Source: CAWATZ01 sp963784995
GTDB lineage: Bacteria; Planctomycetota; Planctomycetia; Gemmatales; Gemmataceae
Direction: 5' to 3'
Length of the DNA stretch: 64,000 nt
Assembly (NCBI GenBank): GCA_963784995.1
Contig: CAWATZ010000006.1
Span: forward strand, 868,001-932,000
Made by a program: the position numbers and the translations under genes. Within the stretch, counting starts at the first letter, position 1. Each line of letters begins with the position of its first letter. Shown here in pieces: positions 55,613 through 64,000 of this stretch. A model generated the notes under the pieces. That model was not told the origin of the DNA, did no database searches, and saw only the letters and a program-made list of their open reading frames with translations.

Positions 55613-56674
55613 ATGCGTCAGATCAAGATTGGGGACGTTTCCGAGAACGTGGTGGAGCGCAGCGACTATCCGCCGGAGAAGATCCGGCAGGTCCTGGCCA
55701 ACGAGACGGTCGCCGTCCTTGGTTACGGCGTCCAGGGTCCCGGCCAGGCGCTCAACATGAAGGACAACGGCGTCAAGATCATCATCGGCCAGCGCGAGAA
55801 GACGCGCAGCTGGGACAAGGCGGTGCAGGACGGCTGGGTGCCCGGCCAGACGCTCTTTCCGCTGGAGGAAGCCTGCAAGCGCGGAACCATCATTCAGTAC
55901 CTGCTCAGCGATGCCGGCCAGAAGGAGCAATGGCCGAAGATCAAGCCGCACCTGACCGCCGGCAAGGCGCTGTATTTCTCGCACGGCTTCAGCATCGTCT
56001 ACAAGGACCAGACCGGGGTGGTGCCGCCAAAGGACATCGACGTGATCCTGATCGCCCCCAAGGGTTCGGGTACGACGGTGCGCCGGCTGTTCCTCGAAGG
56101 CAAGGGCATCAACGCCAGCTATGCGATCTTCCAGGACGCCACTGGGCGGGCCGTCGATCGGGCCCTGGCCCTGGGCATCGCCATCGGTTCAGGCTACCTG
56201 TTCGAGACGACCTTCCAGAAGGAAGTGTTCAGCGACCTCACCGGCGAGCGCGGCGTGCTGATGGGAGCGATCTACGGTCTGTGGCTGGCCCAGTACGAGA
56301 CGCTGCGGGCCCACGGCCATTCGCCATCAGAGGCGTTCAATGAAACAGTAGAGGAAGCGACCCAGAGCCTGTACCCGCTGATCGCCGAGAACGGCATGGA
56401 CTGGATGTACGCCAACTGCTCGACCACGGCCCAGCGCGGCGCCCTGGACTGGTTCACGCGTTTCCGCGACGCCACCCGGCCGGTCTTCGAGGAGCTGTAT
56501 CAGCGCGTCGCCTCGGGCGAGGAGACCCGGCGCGTGCTGGAGGCGAACAGCATGCCCGACTACCGCAAGCAGCTGGAGAAGGAGCTGAAAGCGGTCGCCG
56601 ACAGCGAGATGTGGCGGGCCGGGGCCGTGGTGCGGTCGCTGCGGCCGGAGCGTGCGGCCAAGTCGCAGGGCTAA
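55613..56674 (+). CDS. ilvC: Ketol-acid reductoisomerase
   Basis: This 353-residue class I enzyme reduces and rearranges acetolactate in valine/isoleucine synthesis, using NADPH and Mg2+. The Rossmann motif GYGVQGPGQALNMKDNG, the metal-binding stretch FSDLTGERGVLMGAIYGLWL and the second Glu in SLYPLIAENGMDWMYANCS are present. The ATG at 55613 fits the family start. No other branched-chain genes adjoin it. Confidence 0.95.
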   Translation: MRQIKIGDVSENVVERSDYPPEKIRQVLANETVAVLGYGVQGPGQALNMKDNGVKIIIGQREKTRSWDKAVQDGWVPGQTLFPLEEACKRGTIIQYLLSDAGQKEQWPKIKPHLTAGKALYFSHGFSIVYKDQTGVVPPKDIDVILIAPKGSGTTVRRLFLEGKGINASYAIFQDATGRAVDRALALGIAIGSGYLFETTFQKEVFSDLTGERGVLMGAIYGLWLAQYETLRAHGHSPSEAFNETVEEATQSLYPLIAENGMDWMYANCSTTAQRGALDWFTRFRDATRPVFEELYQRVASGEETRRVLEANSMPDYRKQLEKELKAVADSEMWRAGAVVRSLRPERAAKSQG

Positions 56675-56748
56675 CACACACCGACACTTGAAGCCTCATC
56701 AGCCAGGCGGCTACAATCCAAGAAGCCGCCGGTCTGGAGGTTTGTGAC

Positions 56749-57054
56749 ATGCAGATTACGATTATCATCGAACCCAACGAGGGCGGGGGTTTTCGTGCCC
56801 GAGCAGGTGAACCGTTCAGCGTTAGCGCCGATGGCCCTACCATGAATGCGGCGGCCGAGCATCTCGCCGCCTTGCTCCGTGAGCGGCTGAAGGCGGGAGC
56901 CCGGCTGGCCCTCCTCGATCTGAACAACGGTTCCCAGGTTCTCGCCCAAACTCCCTTGCAGCTTACACCAGTGCCCGACCAGGACTGGTTCTTTGAGACG
57001 ATGCGCGAGGCCATCGCGGAGAATCGACAGCGAGAAGACGAGGCCGACCGATGA
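56749..57054 (+). CDS. Small antitoxin-like protein (HicB-like) of a PIN toxin pair
   Basis: This 101-residue protein starts QITIIIEPNEGGGFRARAGE, a HicB-type partial RNase-H-like strand pattern (...I..DE.GG.....P...). A helix (NAAAEHLAALLRERLKAGAR) follows. It has no clear DNA-binding C-terminal domain. The stop overlaps the start of the PIN gene (ATGA), a layout typical of type II toxin-antitoxin pairs. Whether it binds DNA itself is unclear. Confidence 0.65.
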   Translation: MQITIIIEPNEGGGFRARAGEPFSVSADGPTMNAAAEHLAALLRERLKAGARLALLDLNNGSQVLAQTPLQLTPVPDQDWFFETMREAIAENRQREDEADR

Positions 57055-57473
57055 GCCTTTTCCTTCTCGACACGGACACCCTGTCTTTGCTGCAACAAGG
57101 GCAGGCAACGGTGTTGCAGAAGGTCAACATTCATCCCATATCCGACATGGCCGTTTCGACCATTACCATCCAGGAGCAGACGCTAGGGTTTTTGGCGGCC
57201 CTTGGCCGTGCCCGCAATCACCAGCAGATCGCCCAGGCCCACGACATGCTCGCCACCCGGCTGCTTCCAGTCTGGTCGCGCTTCCGAGTGTTACCCTTTC
57301 TGGAACCGGTCATTCTGCGATTTGAGCAGCTCCGTTCAATGAAATTGAACGTGGGGCTGATGGACTTGCGGATAGCGGCCACTGCCCTGGAGAACGGCTT
57401 GACGGTCATTTCTCGGAACCTGCGCGATTTCAAGCGCGTGCCAGGACTGAGAGTGGAGGATTGGTCAGTCTGA
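57051..57473 (+). CDS. PIN-domain toxin (VapC-like RNase)
   Basis: This 140-residue protein starts LFLLDTDTLSLLQQGQ, with the first PIN acidic residue. MDLRIAATALENGLTVISRN-LRDFKRVPGL contains the later conserved acids and the N.(R)DF end typical of VapC. PIN toxins cut RNA, often tRNA or rRNA, and are held by their partner. The start overlaps the previous stop codon. It probably uses Mg2+. The neighbouring antitoxin is HicB-like, not a classical VapB. Confidence 0.85.
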   Translation: MSLFLLDTDTLSLLQQGQATVLQKVNIHPISDMAVSTITIQEQTLGFLAALGRARNHQQIAQAHDMLATRLLPVWSRFRVLPFLEPVILRFEQLRSMKLNVGLMDLRIAATALENGLTVISRNLRDFKRVPGLRVEDWSV

Positions 57474-57488
57474 CCACATTTGGCATCC

Positions 57489-59666
57489 ATGCGACCTCCG
57501 CGGATTCACCACTGTACCAGCGAGCCGTTCCGCTTCTTTGGCCGGGAAGAGGAGCTGCGGCTGCTGAACGAGGCCCTGGCCGGCGGACCGACGAGTGTGA
57601 TTGCATTCGTCGGACCCGGAGGCCAGGGCAAGACCGCCATCGTGCAGCACTGGCTTGGCGAGTTGCTGGCCTCTCAACCCGGGGCATCGCCCCGGACTAT
57701 CGAATTGCGCCCCTTCGGGGCTCCTGTCTTCAGCCCCGAAGGGGCGCAACACGATAGCCCAGGGCAGCGCCCTGGGGAGGTTGCCGCGCTCCGCTGCGCG
57801 TCGCGGCTAACGGAATGCGCCGGTCTCTTCCTCTGGAGTTTCTACCGCGGCAAGGACGCCGACCTCTGCCTCCGCGAACTCTACGCCTACGCCGCCAATC
57901 TCGACCGCCTTCCCGACGTCTCCGCCAGTTATTGCGTCGATCATCTCCTGCCGATCCTGCGCCGCGAACGCTGGGCCCTGGTCCTGGACGGCACCGAGGT
58001 GGCCCAGCACGACAGCGGCTCCTGGCGTGGCCGCTTCCTCCATCCCGAACTGGGCCGGCTGCTGGAGGAGCTGGCCTCCGAGCCGATGCCCGGCGTCGTC
58101 GCCCTGACCTCGCGCTTCGAGCTGCCGACCCTGGCCTCGCGCTTTCATGCTCGTCTGATCTCGCTGGCCTCCCTGGATCGGCTCAGCGCCCGTTCGCTGC
58201 TCGGCAGTCTCGGCGTGACCGGCTCCGAGAGCGAACTGGACGCGGTCGCCGAGGCCGGCGGCCGGCACGCCAAGGCGGTGGAGTTGCTGGGCACCTACCT
58301 CAAACGCTTTCACGGCGGCGCGGCTCGCTGTTTGAGCGAGCTGCCGGACGTGCCCCGTGCCGAGGGCGCCAGCGACGAGGAGCATCAGGTGGAGCGCGTG
58401 CTGACGGCCTACCGCACCGCATTACCGGTCGAGGCTCAGGACCTGATCGCCCTGGCGACTGCCTTTCGCGATCCGCCGACCCCGGCCCGGCTGCTTGACT
58501 ACCTGACGAGCCAGCCGGTGACCGAACTGCTCCACCGCACCTGGAAGAGAGACTATCTCCCCTTTGGCGAACGTCAGCCCGGCTGGCTGGCGAATCAGTT
58601 GCGGGAGCTGATCGACCTGCGCTTGCTGGAGCGCGTCGGTCGGGGAGAAGCAGCAGACGCGACGGCCGCGGTGATTGACGCGCATCCGCTGGTGCGGCGT
58701 GGCTTCGAGTCCGTTCTCGGAGTACGTGGACAGCGGCAGAGCGCCACGGCCCGGGCGGGCTTTTTGCGGGGCCGGCCGAACCGGCAGCGGCCCGAGACCC
58801 TGGAGCAGGCCCGCGAGGAAGTGGAGCTGTTTCACGCTTACTGCGACGCCGGTCTGTGGAACGAGGCCGACAGTGCCTACCGCGCCCTGGACAATCCCAA
58901 GCACCGCTTTCTGGCCCCGGCCCTGGAGCGCGACCTGCTGGTGCGGTTTTTCCCGGGTGGGGACTGGCGGCAGCCGCCGCTGTGGCCGGGTTTCGGCCGC
59001 TATCGCAGCCTGGCCATCTGCCTGGAGATGCTGGGCGACTTCGAGGACGCCCTGGACTGCTATCGCGGCCCGGACAGTCCGCTCCGCGGCGATGCCCTGC
59101 TGGCCCTGGGACAGTTGGAACCGCTGCTGCAGCAACCGTTCGCACCGGCCCCGTGGCAGACTCTGTGGCAGGCGTACCGCTGCCACGCCCTGAGTCTCGC
59201 GGGACGGACGGAGGAGGCGGTGAACCTGGCTCGCTCGCTGGTGCCGCTGGACGTTTACGAGTCCTTGCACGTCTTCGAGGGTCTGCGACGGGCCGGCCGG
59301 CTGGACCTGTTTGATCCGCGCAGCCTGGAGGCGAAACCCGCTGGCGGTGAGCATCGCTGGGCGGAGCTGGCCCGACGGCGGATGTGGGCCGATTACCGCC
59401 TTGTCCGGGAGCCGGGGGCGGACCTGACCGGCGAGTACCAGGAGCTGGTGGAAGCGTACGATCGCGCGGGCTTGCCGCTGGAACGTGCCCAGACACGGCT
59501 GAGTTACGCCGCCCTGCTCCTGGATCGGAAGGACGCACCCGGGGCCGAGGGGGTGCTGCGTGCCGCCCTGGCCCTGGCGACCACGCATCGGATGCGGATT
59601 GTCGAGGCGGACGCCCGATGCTTGCTGGGCAAGCCGGGCTCGTTCTCCACGGTGGAGGTCGGTTAG
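57489..59666 (+). CDS. STAND (NB-ARC-like) ATPase with C-terminal TPR-like region
   Basis: This 725-residue protein has an NB-ARC-like ATPase: GPGGQGKTA (Walker A, 42-50), WALVLDGTEV (Walker B), VVALTSRFELP (sensor-1 Arg) and a downstream winged-helix area. The second half is helical with TPR-like pairs (AYCDAGLWNEADSAYRALDN, LEMLGDFEDALDCYRGPDS). STAND proteins act as ligand-triggered switches in regulation or defence; no effector domain is seen here. Within residues 73-88 the frame reads through a palindromic repeat (57705-57749). The ATG at 57489 was chosen over a TTG at 57480. It follows the PIN toxin by 15 nt, so they may share a transcript. Confidence 0.85.
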   Translation: MRPPRIHHCTSEPFRFFGREEELRLLNEALAGGPTSVIAFVGPGGQGKTAIVQHWLGELLASQPGASPRTIELRPFGAPVFSPEGAQHDSPGQRPGEVAALRCASRLTECAGLFLWSFYRGKDADLCLRELYAYAANLDRLPDVSASYCVDHLLPILRRERWALVLDGTEVAQHDSGSWRGRFLHPELGRLLEELASEPMPGVVALTSRFELPTLASRFHARLISLASLDRLSARSLLGSLGVTGSESELDAVAEAGGRHAKAVELLGTYLKRFHGGAARCLSELPDVPRAEGASDEEHQVERVLTAYRTALPVEAQDLIALATAFRDPPTPARLLDYLTSQPVTELLHRTWKRDYLPFGERQPGWLANQLRELIDLRLLERVGRGEAADATAAVIDAHPLVRRGFESVLGVRGQRQSATARAGFLRGRPNRQRPETLEQAREEVELFHAYCDAGLWNEADSAYRALDNPKHRFLAPALERDLLVRFFPGGDWRQPPLWPGFGRYRSLAICLEMLGDFEDALDCYRGPDSPLRGDALLALGQLEPLLQQPFAPAPWQTLWQAYRCHALSLAGRTEEAVNLARSLVPLDVYESLHVFEGLRRAGRLDLFDPRSLEAKPAGGEHRWAELARRRMWADYRLVREPGADLTGEYQELVEAYDRAGLPLERAQTRLSYAALLLDRKDAPGAEGVLRAALALATTHRMRIVEADARCLLGKPGSFSTVEVG
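57705..57749. repeat. Palindromic element inside the STAND ATPase reading frame
   Basis: Two perfect 18-bp arms, TTGCGCCCCTTCGGGGCT and its complement, enclose a 9-nt loop. The next 30 or so bases (ACGATAGCCCAGGGCAGCGC...) also look like intergenic repeat DNA. The frame stays open and encodes LRPFGAPVFSPEGAQ. Confidence 0.85.
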
Positions 59667-59715
59667 CCGCTCCGCGGAGCCGCGCAGCGGCGCAGCGAGC
59701 GGAGCGCGTTGGGGC

Positions 59716-59895
59716 TCAGACCACGCCCACCAGTTCTTCCACCAGGCGAACCGGCAGAGTCAGCAGGTCCGTCCATCCTGGAAGCCAGAACTCCTCGCTG
59801 CCGCTCGGCCGTGGCTCCTCAAACGCATCCGAAACGAGTGGTCGCTCGGGCGCCGTTGGCAGTGCCGGCTTCGGGCGCCGTTGGCATGGTGGCAT
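59716..59895 (-). CDS. Possible 59-residue small protein
   Basis: An ATG at 59895 opens MPPCQRRPKPALPTAPERPL and ends FWLPGWTDLLTLPVRLVEEL-VGVV. The end looks like an amphipathic helix. It is too short to assign, there is no clear ribosome site, and the base composition does not decide. It lies in the gap between the STAND and sigma-factor genes, opposite to both. Confidence 0.3.
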   Translation of the reverse strand: MPPCQRRPKPALPTAPERPLVSDAFEEPRPSGSEEFWLPGWTDLLTLPVRLVEELVGVV

Positions 59896-60019
59896 TCTCC
59901 GCGGTTCTGTCTTCGCGGCGACGCCTCCCTCCCCACAATCCGCGACGGTCAGGAAAATCCCTGTCTCACTTCCGGAGCTTTTGCAGTACTCTCTTCAGAG
60001 GGACTGCAAAGGAGGTTCC

Positions 60020-60640
60020 GTGGCCGATCCGCTGGCCAACGCCGACGAACTGCTCGACCGGGTGCGCCAGGGCGACGAGGACGCCTGGGCCGAGATCCTC
60101 ACCCGGCATCGGGACGTCGTGCGCGCCGCGGTGGCCCTGCGTCTGGACCGCCGGCTCCTGGGGCGGATCGACGTCTCGGACGTGGTGCAGGAAACGTATC
60201 TCGAGGCCTTCCGCCGGCGGGCGGATTACCTTCGCCAACCCGGCGTTCCCTTCGCCGTCTGGCTGCGCTGGCTGGCCCGCGAGCGGGTCTTGCAAGCGCA
60301 CCGCCAGCACCTGTTCGCGGACAAGCGGGCGGTCGGCCGGGAAGTGGCTCCACTGCCGGTCGAGTCCTCGGCGCTGGTCGCCCGGGCCCTGCTCGCCAGG
60401 GAGCCGTCGCCGAGCCAGGCCCTGACGGCCGCGGAGCTGGCCGAGCAACTGCGGCAGGCACTGGAGCAACTCGATGACGATGATCGCGACCTGATCCTTT
60501 GGAGGCATTTCGAGCAACTGAGCAACCGGGACATCGCCGGGCTCTTGCAAATCAGCGAGGCAGCGGCGGCCAAGCGCTACCTCCGGGCCCTGGAGCGGCT
60601 GCGCGATCTGCTCCATCAGCGAGGGGTGAGCAATGCCTGA
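60020..60640 (+). CDS. ECF-type sigma-70 factor, planctomycete family (TIGR02984-like)
   Basis: This 206-residue sigma factor has region 2 (HRDVVRAAVALRLDRRLLGR-IDVSDVVQETYLEAFRR) and region 4 (QLDDDDRDLILWRHFEQLSN-RDIAGLLQISEAAAAKRYL). This matches the planctomycete family TIGR02984, often paired with a Ser/Thr kinase. It directs RNA polymerase to special promoters. The GTG at 60020 follows AAGGAGG. Its end overlaps an ATG at 60632 that begins MPDN and stops after 11 codons, where a kinase gene would be expected. Confidence 0.9.
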   Translation: MADPLANADELLDRVRQGDEDAWAEILTRHRDVVRAAVALRLDRRLLGRIDVSDVVQETYLEAFRRRADYLRQPGVPFAVWLRWLARERVLQAHRQHLFADKRAVGREVAPLPVESSALVARALLAREPSPSQALTAAELAEQLRQALEQLDDDDRDLILWRHFEQLSNRDIAGLLQISEAAAAKRYLRALERLRDLLHQRGVSNA

Positions 60641-60734
60641 CAATCGGGGGCACGCAGCAGTTTCTTGAGGCAGGCGTTCCGGTTGTGCGGACCCTTTTCG
60701 GAAACTGCTGGACGGAGCGCCCCCCGAAAGGCGG

Positions 60735-61577
60735 CTACTCCCAGTACGGGATCGTCCAGCCCAACTCGAACTGGCGCGCGAGCGGCATCCCCGTGAGGTG
60801 GTAGATCCGCCAGCACTCACCGAACGGCTCGACCGCCAGCAGCCAGGTCCGGTCGCGCCGCCGGTGCCGGGCCGATCGCGCCGCGACCTCGACGAACAGT
60901 GCCTGCGCCCCGCCCGGTGCGGGGTCGCTCAGCGCCTGGCCGGCCGCGTTCGGGAAGAGCGCCTCTGCTTCGAGGTGCCACGCCCAAAGTTCCGCCACGG
61001 AGGCCTTCTTCCTCGCCTGGAGGTAGATGCCCTGGGGCGGCGGGTACGACAGATCGACCAGCCGCGTCGTGCTGATCAGGATGCCGCCGGAGGTGAAGCA
61101 GCGGACAAAGCGGAGGCGGAAGTTGCCGCCGCTCGGGGAATATTGGACGAACGCGGCGGCGGGGTGGGCTTGATGCGCCCAGGGGCTGACGTGCGTCTGG
61201 TCGAAGTCGTCCAGCGCGAACCATCCCTCGGGCCGGAAGCCGAGGCCGGACAGGGCCGCCTGGAGGGACCGCCACTCGGCGGCCGCCTCGGCCGACAGGG
61301 GCGGCTCCTTGACTGGTCGGAGGCCAGGCATGCCCCGCGACGCCTCGACCACCATGAGGTAGACGCCGCCCCAGAGCAGGGCGATGAAAAGCACCCCGGC
61401 CAGGGCGAGCAGGTTGCAGCCCGCCTTCCAGAGGGCCTCGCTGGTCCCGGCGTCGTGGGGGCCGAGGCTGGCCGCCATCAGCACCCCGCCGACCAGGCAG
61501 GCGAACAGAAGTGGAAGGGCTGACACGCGCAGCAGCCCCATCAGCCAGGATCGCCGCCCTTCGGTTTTTGTTCCCAT
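60735..61577 (-). CDS. Membrane protein of unknown function
   Basis: This 280-residue protein has two N-terminal helices (LRVSALPLLFACLVGGVLMA and ALAGVLFIALLWGGVYLMV). A soluble domain then follows, with SGLGFRPEGWFALDDFDQTH, NFRLRFVRCFTSGGILISTT and WHLEAEALFPN. No known motif is visible. The ATG at 61577 has GAGGAGGA nearby, which supports it over an earlier frame opening. It probably has its soluble part in the cytoplasm. Confidence 0.72.
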   Translation of the reverse strand: MGTKTEGRRSWLMGLLRVSALPLLFACLVGGVLMAASLGPHDAGTSEALWKAGCNLLALAGVLFIALLWGGVYLMVVEASRGMPGLRPVKEPPLSAEAAAEWRSLQAALSGLGFRPEGWFALDDFDQTHVSPWAHQAHPAAAFVQYSPSGGNFRLRFVRCFTSGGILISTTRLVDLSYPPPQGIYLQARKKASVAELWAWHLEAEALFPNAAGQALSDPAPGGAQALFVEVAARSARHRRRDRTWLLAVEPFGECWRIYHLTGMPLARQFELGWTIPYWE

Positions 61578-61697
61578 CGGAGTCCTCCTCACGAGGGCGT
61601 CTACCTGTACTTCGCCCCCGCTGGTCGCGGCTTTTAGCCCTTCCACGGGGAGAGTCTATCGATTGACTTCCGAGGCCCTCGAGTGGTTCGACCCGCT

Positions 61698-62348
61698 TTA
61701 CCTTCTCCGACGCTGCCACGGCTTGACTCGCTTCTTGCTCGGGCGGTCGCGCGGTCTGTCGTCCTCGGCGTCGGCGGGTTCCTCAGGCTCCGCTGCCAGC
61801 CGCTCCAGTTGGTCGTCGATGCCGAAGGCCAACTGCACCGAGCGGGGCGTGAGCTGCGCTGTCGCCAAGAGCCGGTTGTACGCGGCCACCAGCCCGGCTT
61901 GGACCGGGGACCCATCCTCCACGCTCGGATTGCACCAGAGCGCAGATACGGCACCTTCGCGGTCGTTCAGCGAGTGCCAGTAACACACCCCATCGAGAAC
62001 CGGGGCCACGCACTCTCCCGCCTCGACCGCCCACGCCCGAAGCCGAGGCCAGTTGCTAATGGACTCCGGGCAGCATCCTGTCGGCTCGGAGCGAGACAGG
62101 GCAAGTCGTTGGAAGTTGGGAATCCCGCGGCTGAGTGACGGGTACAGCCGCTGGACCAGTTCGGCGTCGGCGGTACGTCCCGGCTCCAGCGGCACCACTT
62201 CCCACAGGCCCACCCCTTTGATGACAATTGCGGCAAGGACGGCGGCCGGGGTATAGAGGAACGTGTAGAACTGGCGTGCGGCGAAGGCTGGTTGGATCAC
62301 GAACCGGATTACCCCTTGGACAGGCAGTTGCAGCACGTCCTCGAACAT
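61698..62348 (-). CDS. Hypothetical protein
   Basis: This 216-residue protein has a hydrophobic start (FYTFLYTPAAVLAAIVIKGV), a middle with CYWHSLNDREGAVSALWCNP, and a very basic C-terminus (RPSKKRVKPWQRRRR) after an acidic run. There is no family I recognise. It lies between two other unassigned genes in the same direction. Confidence 0.55.
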   Translation of the reverse strand: MFEDVLQLPVQGVIRFVIQPAFAARQFYTFLYTPAAVLAAIVIKGVGLWEVVPLEPGRTADAELVQRLYPSLSRGIPNFQRLALSRSEPTGCCPESISNWPRLRAWAVEAGECVAPVLDGVCYWHSLNDREGAVSALWCNPSVEDGSPVQAGLVAAYNRLLATAQLTPRSVQLAFGIDDQLERLAAEPEEPADAEDDRPRDRPSKKRVKPWQRRRR

Positions 62349-62387
62349 CCGCCCTCCTCGTCGAACAGCTGATTCGGCGTGCCTTGC

Positions 62388-62657
62388 TCACTCGGCCTCG
62401 ACCAGCTTCGCCCGTGCCGCCCGGACCTCCGGCTCGATGGCCGCGACCCGCCGCTCCAACTCATCGACTGCGTCGGAGAGGAACTGACGCAGGCACGCGG
62501 CAGAGCAGAATTGGATCGAGATACCACACCCATAGCCCGGGTCCTGGTCCTCCCGCCTGACCGCTCGGACCGCCGCCCTTTTCTGAACCTCCGTCGCATC
62601 GCCGACGGTGGCCTCGTCGATAACCACCTGCGATTCAACAGCGAGGAGGCTATTCAT
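62388..62657 (-). CDS. Small Cys-containing hypothetical protein
   Basis: This 89-residue protein has GYGCGISIQFCSAACLRQFL in its middle, a short zinc-finger-like pattern (C..C-type with a nearby FCS..C), then a helical end (AVDELERRVAAIEPEVRAAR). A zinc-binding role is possible. The start at 62657 lacks a strong ribosome site; an earlier ATG at 62720 is in frame but overlaps the upstream gene. Confidence 0.5.
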   Translation of the reverse strand: MNSLLAVESQVVIDEATVGDATEVQKRAAVRAVRREDQDPGYGCGISIQFCSAACLRQFLSDAVDELERRVAAIEPEVRAARAKLVEAE

Positions 62658-62688
62658 TACCCAGAGCCAGCGCCACGTGGCTGCTGGC

Positions 62689-63264
62689 CTATTGTCCCGG
62701 GAGAGCAAAGAACTCCGCAACCGGGCAGCGAAAGTCCGGCAAGGTTCCGTTGCCCGTCAGCTCTTGGGCTTCCTCGACAACGCGGTCCTCACCGCCCGGA
62801 GCGTGGACGATGACGTTTCGGGCGTCCGGGTCGAGTATCCAGACCAGTTTGGTCCCGAAACGAAACTGTTCCCGAACTCGGCGCATCACCTTCCCATGCG
62901 TGTCGTTCGGCGAGAGCACCTCGACGGCCAGCAAAGGCGGTTTGTCTCCGTACTTTTCCTCGACGTCCTCGGCGCACTGGGCATCCTCAAAGAAGAGGAC
63001 GTCAGGCCCGCGAACCGTGTCCGGGTTGCGCTCGACGATCACGCCTGTGTCGTTGGAGCATACGTACCCTTTCTTCCGGGTGATGACGTAGTTCCGCAGG
63101 ATGCCCGTGACGTTAGCGCAGATCATCCCGTGACGTTTTCCCGGACGTGACATCTCGACGATGACTCCTCGTTCGAGCTCGCAGACCTTGCCACGGTTCT
63201 CGGGCCGATTCGCCCACTCGTAGAACTCTTCCGCCTTCAGCAGCTTCGCCTGCACCGTCGCCAT
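62689..63264 (-). CDS. Uma2/DUF820-family putative endonuclease
   Basis: This 191-residue protein has the PD-(D/E)XK-like pattern of Uma2: LLKAEEFYEWANRPENRGKV-CELERGVIVEM at the start, GPDVLFFED, and PPLLAVEVLSPNDTHGKVMRR. Uma2 proteins are very numerous in planctomycetes and cyanobacteria; their biological job is unclear. The acidic residues D (GPDV) and E (AVEV) are in place. It is the first of four genes read leftwards. Confidence 0.88.
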   Translation of the reverse strand: MATVQAKLLKAEEFYEWANRPENRGKVCELERGVIVEMSRPGKRHGMICANVTGILRNYVITRKKGYVCSNDTGVIVERNPDTVRGPDVLFFEDAQCAEDVEEKYGDKPPLLAVEVLSPNDTHGKVMRRVREQFRFGTKLVWILDPDARNVIVHAPGGEDRVVEEAQELTGNGTLPDFRCPVAEFFALPGQ

Positions 63265-63317
63265 AGAGACTCCCTTGCTCCCTTCACCGCAGCGATATTA
63301 ATCCGGCAGGAAAGAAG

Positions 63318-63400
63318 CACACAAGCCCGGAGCGCTAGCGACGGGACAGCGTCGCCTTGGGGACGCAGCGTCCCATCGCTAGCGCCTCCGGGCTTGTGTG
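63318..63400. repeat. Palindrome upstream of the Uma2 gene
   Basis: Left arm CACACAAGCCCGGAGCGCTA and right arm CTAGCG-CTCCGGGCTTGTGTG flank an inner stem (GACGCAGCGTCCC). It resembles intergenic repeats common in planctomycete genomes. Confidence 0.82.
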
Positions 63401-64000
63401 ACCCTCTTACTTGCCGGAGTAATAGTCCTGGATGCTGCCGCGGAAAAGTCAGCAAAGTTTTCCCAACGGCTCGCGGCAGCATCCAGGGCCATTGGACGAA
63501 ACGACTTTCCGGCAAGAGAACATCCACTTACCCTGGCGTTCACTCTTGGGGATTCTACCCGCCACGGCCTCCCCTCGCCCTCTCGAACAGCTGAGTAGGC
63601 AGCCGGCTGGCCGCCTATCACGGCCCAGTTGCCCGGCACGGTCTGGCTGGAGAGCACGGCTCAGCTGTCGATCACGGTTCTTGTTCTGTCTCAGGCCGAC
63701 GTGTAGCATACCACGGCTCGCCGCCCAAAACCACTGTTTCCTTGTCTGCTTGACAGGCCAATCGGAACGAATCCAGGAAAGGATTCGCCCTCGGGCTGAC
63801 CGTCCTGGATTTCGGGAAACGCCAGAAGAGAGCAAGAAGCGACGCCGTGTGATGCAGGCACGGTGGCAATGTCGGTTTTTTGTCATTCACCGGGCAACCA
63901 GGGACACGCCTGGACGCTTCCTGGGACAATGCCAGGTAAAAAGCGCCGTTGGCACGATGGCATCCTCGGCGGGTCTGCCACAGCAGCAACCCCAACCTCC
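63401..64000. other. Non-coding right end with a 15-bp hairpin
   Basis: No gene is convincing here. At 63428-63442 and 63472-63486 there are perfect 15-bp arms (CTGGATGCTGCCGCG and complement) around a 29-nt loop. Short frames on both strands lack family features. Confidence 0.5.

Noticed and set aside
63379..63657. 92-codon minus-strand frame near the right end
   Set aside because: It overlaps the hairpin at 63428-63486 and shows no family features or ribosome site.

Overview
This is about 64 kb of high-GC DNA, most likely from a planctomycete of the Gemmataceae type. The signs are a TIGR02996-type repeat-companion protein, a TIGR02984-type planctomycete sigma factor, the small basic signature protein of the PVC superphylum, a DUF6797/cytochrome c pair, a Uma2 protein, and many long palindromic intergenic elements. 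I saw no rRNA, tRNA, CRISPR array or insertion sequence.

Layout. 1-15 kb: a receiver-domain protein, then a metal-type RND efflux locus (adaptor, three tandem TolC-like channels, an RND pump with a His-rich tail) with a double universal stress protein in its middle. 15-25 kb: TPR proteins, a porin, the PVC small basic protein, an NtrC-type sigma-54 activator, an ACT protein and a degenerate gluzincin-like secreted protein. 25-30 kb: lepA next to lepB. 30-36 kb: a YbgC-type thioesterase, a PD-(D/E)XK-type gene, then a tight operon encoding an ExbB/TolQ-like protein, an ExbD/TolR-like protein, a membrane protein and an IcmF-like GTPase. 37-44 kb: an exonuclease and a second RND locus carrying a segmental duplication. 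44-54 kb: a GntR regulator, a MtnX-like phosphatase, a penta-heme c protein with its DUF6797 partner, an esterase and a Gfo/Idh/MocA protein. 54-64 kb: an ART-like two-gene cassette, ilvC, a PIN toxin-antitoxin pair, a STAND ATPase, an ECF-type sigma factor and hypothetical genes.

Regulation. Four sites match the sigma-54 -24/-12 consensus with exact GG-N10-GC spacing. They lie upstream of the receiver protein, the first adaptor, the first RND pump and the second RND pump. A sigma-54 activator gene lies in the same window, so I infer a sigma-54 efflux regulon.

Two other themes stand out. First, palindromic repeat elements occur inside open reading frames (the second RND pump, the STAND ATPase, and the N-terminus of one TolC-like protein). 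Second, several genes are broken by single-base indels: adaptor 1, RND pump 1 (five times), the porin, lepB and the third gene of the ExbBD-GTPase operon. Some of these fall in homopolymer runs and may be sequence errors. The best candidate for an undescribed system is the ExbB/ExbD/membrane/IcmF-like GTPase operon at 31.3-35.7 kb.
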